Assembly: GCA_949287525.1 (NCBI GenBank)
Contig: CASEGL010000001.1
Coordinates: 62,001-126,000, forward strand
DNA: 64,000 nt
Reading direction: 5' to 3'
From: an uncultured Rikenellaceae bacterium
GTDB lineage: Bacteria; Bacteroidota; Bacteroidia; Bacteroidales; Rikenellaceae
The position numbers were made by a program, and so were the translations under genes. The first letter of the stretch is position 1, and each line of letters opens with the position of its first letter. Shown in pieces: positions 1 to 9,307 of this stretch. The notes under the pieces are model-generated. The model searched no databases. It was not told the DNA's origin and worked only from the letters and a program-made list of their open reading frames with translations.

Positions 1-68
1 GCGAGGTGGCCCGCATTATCCGCAGCGGCATGCGCCTGCTGGGCATCGACGTACCGGAGCGGATGTAA
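1..68 (+). CDS. C-terminal end of an unidentified protein (partial)
   Basis: An open frame runs in from the left edge and ends at TAA 66-68. Only 21 codons are visible, ending in residues RLLGIDVPERM. That is too little to name a family, so no function is offered. It is followed 17 bases later by a very strong hairpin terminator, which supports it as the real 3' end of a plus-strand gene rather than a chance frame. Confidence 0.5.
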   Translation, partial: EVARIIRSGMRLLGIDVPERM

Positions 69-85
69 CCGCCAACAACCAACAG

Positions 86-135
86 AAAAATCTCGGGGTC
101 GGAAAATCACAAGATTTTCCGACCCCGAGATTTTT
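86..135. terminator. Perfect 23-bp inverted-repeat terminator, bidirectional
   Basis: Arms 86-108 and 113-135 are exact complements around a 4-base loop (ACAA). The stem starts with five A and ends with five T, so it can act as an intrinsic terminator on either strand. It sits between the partial plus-strand gene and the convergent minus-strand SRPBCC gene. The 23-bp perfect stem is unusually long for an intrinsic terminator. Confidence 0.9.
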
Positions 136-278
136 TGCGCCATCTGCCCGACGACATCCGCAGGCGCATGCCCGCCTTCGATGCACCCTCTGCATGCGGA
201 CAGAGCCACACCGGCCGACGGATCGCTGCAACTACGTTTACGGGCTTTCCCGCTCCGCCTGCCGCCCGATGCCGTCCC

Positions 279-698
279 TTAGAAATTGCCCGGCAGCTCG
301 CCGTTGAAGGCCGCCGCCATCTGTCCGGCCATCTGGTCGAGACCGCTCTGGAGCTTGGAGCCGAGCATCATGCGCATCACCATATTCAGCTTGGCGTGCA
401 GCACGAGCCGGATGCGCGTATCGTAGGCCTCGACCTGCTTCATCTGCACCCAGAAGGTGAACTCAACGGGCGAGAGGTCGTCTCCGGCGATCTTGATGTA
501 GTTTTCGGGGTCCTTGTCGATGATCTGCAGGCGCACGCTCATCCCCTTGAAGCGGAACGAGCAGCTCGTTTCGTCGGCCTCCCAGCCCTCCACGCGCCCC
601 TGCACGATGGGGGTGAAGTTGCGGAAATCGCTCAGCACGGCATAGATTTGCGCAGCCGGCCGACGGATCTGATACTGTTTGCTTTCGTATTTTTCCAT
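279..698 (-). CDS. SRPBCC (START-like) family protein
   Basis: 139 aa, the usual size for a single SRPBCC/START-like domain, the helix-grip fold that binds hydrophobic ligands. The N-terminus (YQIRRPAAQIYAVLSDFRNF) is the typical first strand and helix of polyketide cyclase/dehydrase-like members. The middle alternates polar and hydrophobic residues as in a beta-sheet, and a C-terminal amphipathic helix contains LQSGLDQMAGQMAAAFNG. No signal peptide is seen, so it is probably cytoplasmic. The ligand cannot be told from sequence. It diverges from the NUDIX gene with only 57 bases between the two starts. Confidence 0.8.
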   Translation of the reverse strand: MEKYESKQYQIRRPAAQIYAVLSDFRNFTPIVQGRVEGWEADETSCSFRFKGMSVRLQIIDKDPENYIKIAGDDLSPVEFTFWVQMKQVEAYDTRIRLVLHAKLNMVMRMMLGSKLQSGLDQMAGQMAAAFNGELPGNF

Positions 699-710
699 AG
701 TCTAAATTTG
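678..710 (+). promoter_or_regulatory. Bacteroidota promoter for the NUDIX gene
   Basis: A -33 type TTTG (678-681) lies 21 bases before an exact -7 element TAAATTTG (703-710). Transcription would start near 716-718. The next ATG at 726 would then be almost leaderless, whereas the ATG at 756 leaves a leader of about 40 nt. Confidence 0.6.
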
Positions 711-755
711 CACTATTGCGCTCGAATGCCTTATTTTGTAACGAATTATCAAGCC

Positions 756-1358
756 ATGCAGACAGTCTGGTACGAAAATAAGGCTCTGGTGTTCGTCTCC
801 GCGAACCCCGATCCCGATGCGCCGAGCATCAAGGCCGGCGAAGGCAGCGAATTGAACCCTGCAAAGTTGCTCCAAAAATTCGATAATCGCAATATCCTCT
901 ACGCAGTCTGCGACGATCCCGAACGGACTCTCGAAGCGTTCTGCGACACGTTCCGCCGTGTGGAGGCGGCCGGGGGCGTCGTGGAGAACACTTCGGGCGA
1001 GGTGCTGATGATGATGCGCCGCGGCTGGTGGGACCTGCCCAAGGGTCACGTCGAGGCCGGCGAGAGCCATCCCCAGACCGCCCTGCGCGAGGTGGAGGAG
1101 GAGACCGGGCTGCACGGCGTGCGGCTGGGCGAGCCGCTGGGAACGACCCAGCATTTCTACCGGATGCACGGCCGCTGGGAGATGAAGCGCACCTGGTGGT
1201 ACGCCATGCGCTACGACGGGCAGGCGGCGCCGGTTCCGCAGACCGAGGAGGACATCACCGAGATCCGCTGGATGCACGGCGAGGCGCTGTGGCGTGCGGT
1301 GGCCGCCAGCTACGGCACGATCCGCGAAGTTTTCGACGCCTACGTGCGCACCAAATAA
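756..1358 (+). CDS. NUDIX hydrolase
   Basis: 200 aa from the chosen start at 756; an in-frame ATG at 726 would add 10 residues. The later start is preferred because the promoter at 678-710 predicts a transcript starting only about 10 bases before 726. The NUDIX box is complete (G-x5-E-x7-REVEEETGL), so it should hydrolyse a nucleoside diphosphate linked to another moiety using Mg2+ or Mn2+. The N-terminal 90 residues are an extra domain before the box. Substrate is unknown. The peptidase gene follows after about 40 bases. Confidence 0.85.
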   Translation: MQTVWYENKALVFVSANPDPDAPSIKAGEGSELNPAKLLQKFDNRNILYAVCDDPERTLEAFCDTFRRVEAAGGVVENTSGEVLMMMRRGWWDLPKGHVEAGESHPQTALREVEEETGLHGVRLGEPLGTTQHFYRMHGRWEMKRTWWYAMRYDGQAAPVPQTEEDITEIRWMHGEALWRAVAASYGTIREVFDAYVRTK

Positions 1359-1399
1359 TCGACACGGACAAATCAATTCCTTTTATAATCATCAACAAC

Positions 1400-3541
1400 A
1401 TGAATCTCAAAACGAAGACAATCGCGTTACTTATGGCAGCAGCGGTAACAGCATCGTGTTCGGGTGACGGCGCCCGCAAAGGCAGCGAGCCGCTGGTCAT
1501 CGACAACAGCCTCACCGAAGCGGAAATCGCGGCAGGCATCCTCACCCCCGAGGTGATGTGGAAAATGGGCCGCGTCGGCGAAAGCACCCTCTCGCCCGAC
1601 GGCAAGACCGTGCTGTACAGCGTAACCTGGTACAACATGGCCGAAAACCGCGGCGTCACCAACCTCTTCACCGTACCCTCGGCCGGCGGCGACCCCAAAC
1701 AGCTGACCGACAACGGCGGCAGCGACTTCTCGCCCAAGTGGAGCGCCGACGGCAAGACCATCTACTTCCTGAGCGACCGCAGCGGCGACAGCCAGCTCTG
1801 GTGCATGAATGCCGACGGCAGCAAGATGCGCCAGCTATCGAAGATCGAAGGCGGCCTGGAGGGCTTCGGCGTATCCCCGAAAGGCGACCGCTTCTTCTAC
1901 GTGCAGAGCGTACACGCGGCCGACACGCAGGGCAAGGACATCTATCCCGACATGGACAAATCGGGCGTGCTGATCTACAGCGACCTGATGGCTCGCCACT
2001 GGAGCTACTGGGACCGCGGTTCCTACCGCCACATCTTCGTGGGCGAGCTGAACGCCAAGGAGGCCAAGGCCGGCAAGGACATCATGGCCGGCGAAGCATG
2101 GGACGCTCCGATGGCCCCCTACTTCGACATGAGCGAAATCGTATGGAACAACGCCGGCACGCAGATCGCCTACACCAGCAAGAAGCTGACCGGCACGGAG
2201 TATGCCATCACGACCGATTCGGACATCTATGTCTATGACGTCACGACGGGCGAAACCGTGAACATCAACAAGGCCGGCATGCCCGACGATCCGCGCCTGA
2301 AGATCGCACCGGCCTTCCCCGGCTACGACAAATATCCCGTCTTCTCGCCGGACGACCGCTACATCGCCTTCCAGAGCATGCGCCGCGGCGGCAACGAGGC
2401 CGACAAGACACGCCTGTTCGTCTGGGACAGCACGAACGGTTCGTTCCGCGACCTGACCGAGGCATTCGACTACAACGCCACGAACGTCGTATGGAGCAGC
2501 AACGAGGAGATCATGTTCATCGCCCCGATGAACGGCACGCACCAGATCTGCACCGTCTCCGTGGCCGAGGAGCCGCAGGTGAAGGTCTGCACCAAGGGAG
2601 ACCACGACATCACCCGCTTCTCCTACGAGGAGGGCGTCTGCGTGGCCGAAATCACCACCCAGCGCCAGGCAGCCGAGCTGTTCCGCGTGGACGGCAGCCA
2701 GTTGATCCAGCTCACCTTCGTGAACAAGGAGATCTACGACCACATCACCATGGGTGAGGTCCAGAAACGCTGGATCCAGACCACCGACGGCAAACAGATG
2801 CTGACGTGGGTGATCCTGCCCCCGAACTTCGACCCGAACAAGAAATACCCGACCCTGCTCTACTGCGAAGGCGGCCCCCAGAGCGTCATCAGCCAGATGT
2901 GGAGCTACCGCTGGAACTTCCAGCTGATGGCCGCCCAGGGCTACGTTGTCGTGGCGCCGAACCGCCGCGGAACCGTATCCTTCGGCCAGGAGTGGACCGA
3001 CCAGATCTCGGGCGATTACAGCGGACAGAACATCCAGGACTACCTGGCAGCCATCGACCAGGTGTCCGAGGAGCCGTGGGTCGATAAGGAGCACCGCGGC
3101 TGCGTGGGCGCAAGCTACGGCGGCTACTCGGTGTACTACCTCGCCGGCGTTCACGAGGGCCGTTTCAAGGCGTTCATCTCGCACTGCGGCATCTTCGACT
3201 TCGACAGCATGTACGGCTCGACCGAGGAGCTCTTCTTCATGAACCACGAGTACGGCGGCCCCTACTGGGACAAGACCAACGCTACGGCCGTACGCTCCTA
3301 TGCCCACTCTCCCCACCGTCTGGTGCAGAACTGGGACACCCCGATCATGATCATCACCGGCCTGAAAGACTTCCGCATCCCCTACACGCAGAGCCTCGAA
3401 GCCTTCACGGCTGCACGCGTACAGGGCATTCCGGCCCGTCTGGTAGCCTTTGAGGAGGAGGGTCACCAGGTATTCCAGCCCCAGAACTCGCTGGTATGGA
3501 ACCGCGAATTCTTCGGATGGCTCGACAAATATCTGAAATAG
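1400..3541 (+). CDS. Exported S9 family peptidase (prolyl oligopeptidase/dipeptidyl peptidase type)
   Basis: 713 aa. The N-terminus is a signal sequence ending near TASC, so it is exported and possibly lipidated. Residues about 45-440 form a beta-propeller with WD40/TolB-like motifs (LSPDGKTVLYSV, SADGKTIYFLSDRSGDSQLW, FSPDDRYIAF). The C-terminal alpha/beta hydrolase carries the catalytic triad: Ser572 in GASYGGY, Asp657 in GLKDFR and His689 in EEEGHQVF. The family releases dipeptides or cleaves after proline or related residues; in gut Bacteroidota such enzymes process peptides in the periplasm. The start at 1400 is the first ATG giving a signal peptide. A hairpin terminator follows. Confidence 0.92.
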   Translation: MNLKTKTIALLMAAAVTASCSGDGARKGSEPLVIDNSLTEAEIAAGILTPEVMWKMGRVGESTLSPDGKTVLYSVTWYNMAENRGVTNLFTVPSAGGDPKQLTDNGGSDFSPKWSADGKTIYFLSDRSGDSQLWCMNADGSKMRQLSKIEGGLEGFGVSPKGDRFFYVQSVHAADTQGKDIYPDMDKSGVLIYSDLMARHWSYWDRGSYRHIFVGELNAKEAKAGKDIMAGEAWDAPMAPYFDMSEIVWNNAGTQIAYTSKKLTGTEYAITTDSDIYVYDVTTGETVNINKAGMPDDPRLKIAPAFPGYDKYPVFSPDDRYIAFQSMRRGGNEADKTRLFVWDSTNGSFRDLTEAFDYNATNVVWSSNEEIMFIAPMNGTHQICTVSVAEEPQVKVCTKGDHDITRFSYEEGVCVAEITTQRQAAELFRVDGSQLIQLTFVNKEIYDHITMGEVQKRWIQTTDGKQMLTWVILPPNFDPNKKYPTLLYCEGGPQSVISQMWSYRWNFQLMAAQGYVVVAPNRRGTVSFGQEWTDQISGDYSGQNIQDYLAAIDQVSEEPWVDKEHRGCVGASYGGYSVYYLAGVHEGRFKAFISHCGIFDFDSMYGSTEELFFMNHEYGGPYWDKTNATAVRSYAHSPHRLVQNWDTPIMIITGLKDFRIPYTQSLEAFTAARVQGIPARLVAFEEEGHQVFQPQNSLVWNREFFGWLDKYLK

Positions 3542-3568
3542 CAGGCCGACCCCTGCCAATGGACTTCG

Positions 3569-3610
3569 GGCGGAGGGATTTCCACGGACGGGAATCCCTC
3601 CGCCTCTTTT
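3569..3610 (+). terminator. Intrinsic terminator after the S9 peptidase gene
   Basis: 12-bp GC-rich stem (3569-3580 with 3593-3604) and a 12-base loop, followed by TCTTTT. It lies 28 bases after the stop codon. Confidence 0.85.
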
Positions 3611-3680
3611 CATGCGCTCCGGCCGGCGCCGCCACGCCCCGCCCGTACAAAGAAGTCGGCCGGCACATGGCCGTTTCGGA

Positions 3681-3710
3681 TTGGGGCTTCGGGAAAAATT
3701 CCTACCTTTG
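3681..3710 (+). promoter_or_regulatory. Promoter for prfA
   Basis: Exact -7 element TACCTTTG (3703-3710) with TTGG (3681-3684) 18 bases upstream as a -33 candidate. It lies about 55 bases before the prfA start. Confidence 0.65.
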
Positions 3711-3764
3711 CAGCGCGGCGGCTCCGAACCGTATCGTTATTCCGCCTCCGCAACCCAACAAGTT

Positions 3765-4850
3765 ATGGCAGACAACAGCATACTCAACCGACTCGACGGT
3801 CTGAAAATCAAATTCGAGGAGATCGGCCAGCAGATCACCGACCCCGAAGTGATCGCCGACATCAAGAAATTCGTCCAGCTCAACAAGGAATACAAGGAGC
3901 TGGAACCGATCGTGGAAACGAGCGACCGCTACCGGACGGCTCTCAACAACCTGCGGGACGCCAAGGACATCCTGGCCAACGAGAAGGACGACGACCTGCG
4001 CGAAATGGCGCGCGAGGAGGTTGCCGAACTCGAACCCGCCATCGCCCGCATGGAAGAGGAGATCAAACTGCTGCTCATCCCCAAGGATCCCCAGGACGAG
4101 AAGAACGCCATCGTCGAGATCCGCGGCGGCACGGGCGGCGACGAAGCCGCGCTTTTCGCGGGCGACCTGCTGCGCATGTACACCAAGTATGTGGAGAGCA
4201 AGGGCTGGCGCTACGAGATCAACAGCGCCTCGGAAGGCGCCGCAGGCGGCTACAAGGAGGTGGTGATGAAGGTGACGGGCGACAACGTGTACGGCACGCT
4301 GAAATACGAGTCGGGCGTACACCGCGTGCAGCGCGTGCCGCAGACCGAGACGCAGGGCCGCGTCCACACCTCGGCCGCATCGGTGGCCGTGCTGCCCGAA
4401 GCCGAAGAGTTCGACATCGAGCTGAACATGAACGACATCCGCAAGGATACCTTCTGCTCGTCGGGTCCCGGCGGCCAGTCGGTGAACACGACCTACTCGG
4501 CCATCCGACTGACCCACATCCCTACCGGCATCGTGGTACAGTGCCAGGACCAGAAGTCGCAGCTCAAGAACTTCGACAAGGCACTGGAAGAGTTGCGTAC
4601 CCGTATCTTCAACCTCGAGTACCAGAAATATCTGGACGAGATCGCCAGCAAGCGCAAGACGATGGTCTCGACGGGCGACCGCAGCGCCAAGATCCGCACC
4701 TACAACTACCCACAGGGGCGCGTGACGGATCACCGCATCAACTACACGATCTACAACCTGTCGGCCTTCATGGACGGCGACATCCAGGACGTCATCGACC
4801 ACCTGATCGTAGCCGAGAACGCCGAACGTCTCAAGGAGAGCGAACTGTAG
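3765..4850 (+). CDS. prfA: Peptide chain release factor 1
   Basis: 361 aa, the normal RF1 size. It recognises UAA and UAG stop codons and triggers peptide release in the ribosomal A site. The GGQ loop that enters the peptidyl transferase centre is present (SSGPGGQSVNTTYSAIRLTH, Gln238). The codon-recognition loop reads VPQTETQGR, so the tripeptide is PQT where E. coli RF1 has PAT; the Thr is kept. I believe this is common in Bacteroidota. The start at 3765 gives the typical coiled N-terminus (MADNSILNRLDGLKIKFEEI). It has its own promoter and terminator. Confidence 0.97.
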   Translation: MADNSILNRLDGLKIKFEEIGQQITDPEVIADIKKFVQLNKEYKELEPIVETSDRYRTALNNLRDAKDILANEKDDDLREMAREEVAELEPAIARMEEEIKLLLIPKDPQDEKNAIVEIRGGTGGDEAALFAGDLLRMYTKYVESKGWRYEINSASEGAAGGYKEVVMKVTGDNVYGTLKYESGVHRVQRVPQTETQGRVHTSAASVAVLPEAEEFDIELNMNDIRKDTFCSSGPGGQSVNTTYSAIRLTHIPTGIVVQCQDQKSQLKNFDKALEELRTRIFNLEYQKYLDEIASKRKTMVSTGDRSAKIRTYNYPQGRVTDHRINYTIYNLSAFMDGDIQDVIDHLIVAENAERLKESEL

Positions 4851-4881
4851 CCCCCTCGCCGCACGGCGGCACGAAATTCCG

Positions 4882-4923
4882 AGACGGCTTCCCGCAGCAT
4901 CCGCGGGGAGCCGTCTTCCTTTT
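4882..4923 (+). terminator. Intrinsic terminator after prfA
   Basis: 14-bp stem (4882-4895 with 4903-4916, one G-T pair) with a 7-base loop, followed by TCCTTTT. Confidence 0.85.
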
Positions 4924-5066
4924 GCCCTTCTGTCCGTTTGCCTTCCCGCCCCCTGCCCCAGACGGGATACGCGCTATCGCCTGCCGCCTCCCGTTGTTTA
5001 TTCCGAAAAACATCCGTAACTTGCAAAGTTATTCGGAGAAAACAACTCTCCCGCATCAAACACCGC

Positions 5067-7259
5067 ATGCATATCCCGATGGAAACCACCGACAACGAAA
5101 AATACCGCTCCTTCTTCTCACTGATCGAAAGCTCCTTCAACGAAGACAGCCGCGCCGCCATCTGCCGCGCCTTCGAACGCGCCCACACCGCCCTGGAGGG
5201 CATGACCCGCTACGACGGATCGCCGCTGTTCGACCACTCCGTGCGCACGGCCGAGATCGTCATCTCGGAAATCGGACTGGGCCGCAACTCGACCATCTCC
5301 ACCCTGCTGCACGACGTCGCCCGACTGGGGCTGATCGACGAGGAGGAGATCATCCGCGACTACGGCACCATCCCCGTATCGATCCTTGAAGGCATGAACC
5401 TCATCTCGAAAGTGCGCACGAAAGTCTCCATGCAGCAGGCCGACAACTTCCGCGACCTGATCGTCTCCTACGCCACCGATCCGCGCATCATCCTCATCAA
5501 GCTGGCCGACCGCGTGGAGGTAATGCGCTCGCTGGCCATGTTCCCCAAGGACAAGCAGCTCAAGAAAAGCTGGGAGAGCATGAACCTTTACGCCCAGATC
5601 GCCCACAAGCTCGGCCTGTATGCCATCAAGAGCGAACTGGAGGACATCTCGCTGAGCTACCTCGAACCGCAGGACTACGCCGACATCAGCCGCCGGCTGG
5701 CCGAGAGCGCCAGCAGCCGCGACCGCTTCATCGCCGACTTCACCGCCCCGATCGAGGAGAAACTCAAGGCACAGGGCATCAAATACCACATCAAGGGACG
5801 CACCAAGTCGATCTACTCGATCTGGCGCAAGATGAAGCGCACGGGTGTCTCGTTCGACGAGGTGTACGACATCTTCGCCATCCGCATCATCGCCGACTGC
5901 CCGCCCGAAAACGAGAAACAGCTCTGCTGGAACATCTACTCGATCGTCACGGACTTCTACACCCCCAACCCCGAGCGCATGCGCGACTGGATATCCATCC
6001 CCAAGTCGAACGGCTACGAGTCGCTCCATACGACCGTCGTGACCAAGGAGGGACGCTGGGTCGAGATCCAGATCCGCACCGAACGGATGGACGAGGTAGC
6101 CGAACGGGGCATCGCCGCCCACTGGCGCTACAAAGGCGTCCACGGAGGCGCCAGCCGCAACGAGGAGTGGCTGGCCCGTCTGCGCGACATCATCGAGGAA
6201 TCCACCAACAAGACCCAAATAGCCAACCGGATCGACACGACCGCCTCGCAGGAGGAGATCTTTGTCTTCACCCCGACGGGCGACCTCCGCAAACTGCCCA
6301 AGGGAGCCACCGTGCTGGACTTCGCCTTCGACATCCACTCCGAGGTGGGCGCTACCTGCACGGGTGCGCGCATCGGCGGCCGCAACGTGCCGCTGAAGGA
6401 AAAGCTCCGCAACGGCGACATCGTCACCGTACTGACCACCAAGACCCAGAAGCCGAAACCCGACTGGCTCGGCTACGTCGCCACCCCCAAGGCTCGCAAC
6501 AAGATCCGCGCCCTGCTCCGCGAGGAGGAGGCCAAGGCCGCCCATCTGGGACGCGAGGAGCTGGAGCGCAAACTGCGCAACTGGCGCATCAACATCCCCA
6601 TCGACGACGCCGTGGTCGCCCTGCTGCGCTACTACAAGCTGCACACCGGCACGGAACTCTATGCCGCCATCGCCAAGGGGGAGATCGATATTTCCGACAC
6701 GAAAGACCTCATCACACGCCACCTCAACGGCGAACTGTTCGAACCGAAGATCCGCCCCGCAGCGGCGCAGTCCAAAGGCTCCTCGTCCAAAAACGAAGAT
6801 GCGCTGATTATCGACGAGTCCATCCGCGGCATCGACTACAAGCTGGCCAAATGCTGCAACCCGATCTTCGGCGACGACATCTTCGCCTTCACCACCGTCT
6901 CGTCGGGCATCACGATCCACCGCAGCGACTGTCCCAACGCCCTGCGGCTGAAGGAGCAGTACCCCTACCGCGTACTGGAGGCGCGCTGGCGGGACGACTC
7001 GCGCCAGGGCAGTTTCCTCGCCTCGATCCGCATCGTCGCCGAGGACACGACGGGCATCGTGAACCGGATCACCGAAACAATCGCCGGCGAACTGAAGATC
7101 AACATCCGCTCGATGAGCCTCAGTCCCATGCGCGAGGGACGCATCGGCGGCCTCATCAACATCGAGGTGCCGAACACGTCTATTATCGACATGGTGGCGG
7201 CCAACCTGATGAAGATAAAAGGGGTCGAAAAAGCCTACCGGATCACGGGTCAGGGTTGA
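5067..7259 (+). CDS. RelA/SpoT-family (p)ppGpp synthetase, hydrolase motif degenerate
   Basis: 730 aa (726 if the ATG at 5079 is used). Domains in order: HD hydrolase-like (about 40-190), synthetase (about 245-360; KGRTKSIYSIWRKMKR and IPKSNGYESLHT), TGS (about 400-460; VFTPTGDLRKLPKGATVLDF), a conserved-cysteine region (KLAKCCNPIFGDD ... HRSDC) and a C-terminal ACT domain. In the HD domain the metal ligands FDHSV and LLHD are present, but the usual HDxxEDT reads HDVARLG and the usual ADRLHNM reads ADRVEVM. Loss of the ED pair predicts weak or no ppGpp hydrolysis, so this is probably the synthetase-dominant paralogue. A weak -7-like TAACTTG lies at 5017-5023. Confidence 0.9.
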   Translation: MHIPMETTDNEKYRSFFSLIESSFNEDSRAAICRAFERAHTALEGMTRYDGSPLFDHSVRTAEIVISEIGLGRNSTISTLLHDVARLGLIDEEEIIRDYGTIPVSILEGMNLISKVRTKVSMQQADNFRDLIVSYATDPRIILIKLADRVEVMRSLAMFPKDKQLKKSWESMNLYAQIAHKLGLYAIKSELEDISLSYLEPQDYADISRRLAESASSRDRFIADFTAPIEEKLKAQGIKYHIKGRTKSIYSIWRKMKRTGVSFDEVYDIFAIRIIADCPPENEKQLCWNIYSIVTDFYTPNPERMRDWISIPKSNGYESLHTTVVTKEGRWVEIQIRTERMDEVAERGIAAHWRYKGVHGGASRNEEWLARLRDIIEESTNKTQIANRIDTTASQEEIFVFTPTGDLRKLPKGATVLDFAFDIHSEVGATCTGARIGGRNVPLKEKLRNGDIVTVLTTKTQKPKPDWLGYVATPKARNKIRALLREEEAKAAHLGREELERKLRNWRINIPIDDAVVALLRYYKLHTGTELYAAIAKGEIDISDTKDLITRHLNGELFEPKIRPAAAQSKGSSSKNEDALIIDESIRGIDYKLAKCCNPIFGDDIFAFTTVSSGITIHRSDCPNALRLKEQYPYRVLEARWRDDSRQGSFLASIRIVAEDTTGIVNRITETIAGELKINIRSMSLSPMREGRIGGLINIEVPNTSIIDMVAANLMKIKGVEKAYRITGQG

Positions 7260-7317
7260 AACAGAGGTTTTTCCCGATATTTGCCGCTTCGTTTACGGAG
7301 ATTTCGGACGAAATACA

Positions 7318-7325
7318 TATTTTTG
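7318..7325 (+). promoter_or_regulatory. -7 element for glmS
   Basis: Exact TATTTTTG match to TAnnTTTG, 91 bases before the glmS start, leaving a leader of roughly 85 nt. No clear TTTG -33 element, though GTTTAC at 7291-7296 is at a suitable distance. Confidence 0.55.
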
Positions 7326-7416
7326 CACTTTTACAGGAACAAAGAACAGGCACACGATCCCGACAGTCCGCGGACTGTCCTCCGATCGGTTATTTATCTC
7401 CCCAAAAACCAATACT

Positions 7417-9261
7417 ATGTGCGGAATCGTTGGATACATAGGTAAACAGGACGCCTATCCCATTCTGATTAAAGGACTTCACCGCCTTGAGTACCGGGGC
7501 TATGACAGCGCCGGCGTCGCCCTCATCAGCCAGAACGGCAAACTGAACGTATACAAATCGAAAGGCAAGGTGGCCGAGTTGGAACGCTTTACGGCAGACA
7601 AAGACATTTCAGGCACCATCGGCATCGCCCACACCCGCTGGGCCACGCACGGCGAGCCGAACGACGTGAACGCCCACCCGCATTACTCCGAAAACGGCCG
7701 GATCGCCCTGATCCACAACGGTATCATCGAAAACTACGGTGTGCTGAAAGAGATGCTCATCGGCAAAGGCTACACCTTCCGCAGCGAGACGGACACCGAA
7801 GTACTCGTACAGTTCATCGACTACCTGCGCACCACCAACCACTGCTCGCTCTTCGAAGCGGTACAGGCCGCGCTGAATCAGGTGATCGGCGCCTACGCCA
7901 TCGCCGTATTGGACCGCGACAACAGCGACGAGATCATCGCCGCCCGCAAGAGCAGCCCGCTGGTGATCGGTATCGGCGAGGGCGAATATTTCCTCGCCTC
8001 GGACGCCACCCCCATCGCCGAATATGTCAAAGATGTGGTTTACCTGAACGACGGCGAGATCGCCATCATCAACCGCAACAAACCGTTCCGCATCGTCAAC
8101 CTTAACAATATCGAGTCGAAGATGGACATCTGCAAGCTGGAGATGAACATCTCCGAACTGGAGAAGGGCGGCTATCCCCACTTCATGCTGAAGGAGATCT
8201 TCGAGCAGCCGCGCACGATCACCGACTGCATCCGCGGCCGCATCAACCTCGAAGGCACGGAGGTCATCCTCTCCGGCATCTTCGACCACAAGGAACGTTT
8301 CCTGAATGCCCGCCGCATCATCTGCGTGGCCTGCGGCACCTCGTGGCACGCCGGCATGATCGGCGAATACCTCTTCGAGGATCTCTGCGGCATCGAGGTC
8401 AAGGTGGAGTATGCCTCGGAGTTCCGGTACCGCAATCCGGTGATCCGCCCCGACGACATCGTGCTGGCCATCTCCCAGTCGGGCGAAACGGCCGACACGC
8501 TGGCCGCCCTCGAACTGGCCAAATCGAAAGGCGCCTTCATCTACGGCATCTGCAACGTGGTGGGATCGTCGATCGCCCGCGCTACCGACTCCGGCACCTA
8601 CATCCATGTCGGCCCCGAAATCGGCGTCGCCTCGACCAAGGCCTTTACGGGTCAGGTGACCGTACTGGTCATGATGGCCATGATGATCGCCCGCATGAAG
8701 GGGCGCATCGACACGGAGCGGTACGAGAGCGTGCTGCGCGGCCTGCTGTCCATGCCCGAAAAGATCAAGGAGATCCTCGCCCAGGCCGACCGCATCAAGG
8801 AGGTGGCCGCCATCTACACCTATGCCCGCAACTTCCTCTACCTGGGCCGCGGCTGCAACTACCCGACGGCCATGGAGGGTGCGCTGAAACTGAAGGAAAT
8901 CTCCTACATCCACGCCGAGGGCTGCCCCGCCGCCGAAATGAAGCACGGTACGATCGCGCTGATCGACCACGAGATGCCCACCGTCGTGATCGCCACCAAT
9001 GGCAGCATTTACGAAAAGACGATCAGCAACATCCAGGAGATCAAGGCCCGAGGCGGCAAGGTGATCGCCGTAGTCACCGAAGGCGACACGATCGTCTCGG
9101 CGATGGCCGACCACTGCATCTGGATTCCCGACACGGACGAGTACCTCACGCCGCTGCTGTCATCCATTCCGCTGCAGCTGTTCGCCTACTACATCGCCGT
9201 GAACAAGGGGCGCGACGTGGACCAGCCGCGCAACCTGGCCAAATCGGTAACGGTAGAATAA
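7417..9261 (+). CDS. glmS: Glutamine--fructose-6-phosphate aminotransferase (isomerizing)
   Basis: 614 aa, standard length. Makes glucosamine-6-phosphate from fructose-6-phosphate and glutamine, the entry step to UDP-GlcNAc for peptidoglycan and lipid A. The N-terminal class II glutaminase starts MCGIVGYIG, with Cys2 becoming the nucleophile after Met removal, and shows HTRWATHGEPNDVNAHPH. Two SIS domains follow (ISQSGETADT, GPEIGVASTKAFTGQ), with the conserved C-terminal end PRNLAKSVTVE. The roughly 85-nt leader is unstructured by eye and shows no sign of a glmS ribozyme. Confidence 0.97.
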   Translation: MCGIVGYIGKQDAYPILIKGLHRLEYRGYDSAGVALISQNGKLNVYKSKGKVAELERFTADKDISGTIGIAHTRWATHGEPNDVNAHPHYSENGRIALIHNGIIENYGVLKEMLIGKGYTFRSETDTEVLVQFIDYLRTTNHCSLFEAVQAALNQVIGAYAIAVLDRDNSDEIIAARKSSPLVIGIGEGEYFLASDATPIAEYVKDVVYLNDGEIAIINRNKPFRIVNLNNIESKMDICKLEMNISELEKGGYPHFMLKEIFEQPRTITDCIRGRINLEGTEVILSGIFDHKERFLNARRIICVACGTSWHAGMIGEYLFEDLCGIEVKVEYASEFRYRNPVIRPDDIVLAISQSGETADTLAALELAKSKGAFIYGICNVVGSSIARATDSGTYIHVGPEIGVASTKAFTGQVTVLVMMAMMIARMKGRIDTERYESVLRGLLSMPEKIKEILAQADRIKEVAAIYTYARNFLYLGRGCNYPTAMEGALKLKEISYIHAEGCPAAEMKHGTIALIDHEMPTVVIATNGSIYEKTISNIQEIKARGGKVIAVVTEGDTIVSAMADHCIWIPDTDEYLTPLLSSIPLQLFAYYIAVNKGRDVDQPRNLAKSVTVE

Positions 9262-9307
9262 CACACGCTCCGCCCGCCGCGTGAGTGCGGGCAACCGAAA
9301 CGACACC

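Noticed and set aside
1835..3613. 592-codon minus-strand frame opposite the S9 peptidase
   Set aside because: Shadow of codon bias in the peptidase gene. It has Val/Asp/Gly-rich composition and no recognisable start context.
7326..7416. glmS ribozyme
   Set aside because: The leader is short, AT-rich at its start and lacks the pseudoknotted core expected for the ribozyme.
9281..9307. GTG start for HflX adding nine residues
   Set aside because: The added residues are not part of the HflX domain, and the ATG at 9308 gives the typical N-terminus.
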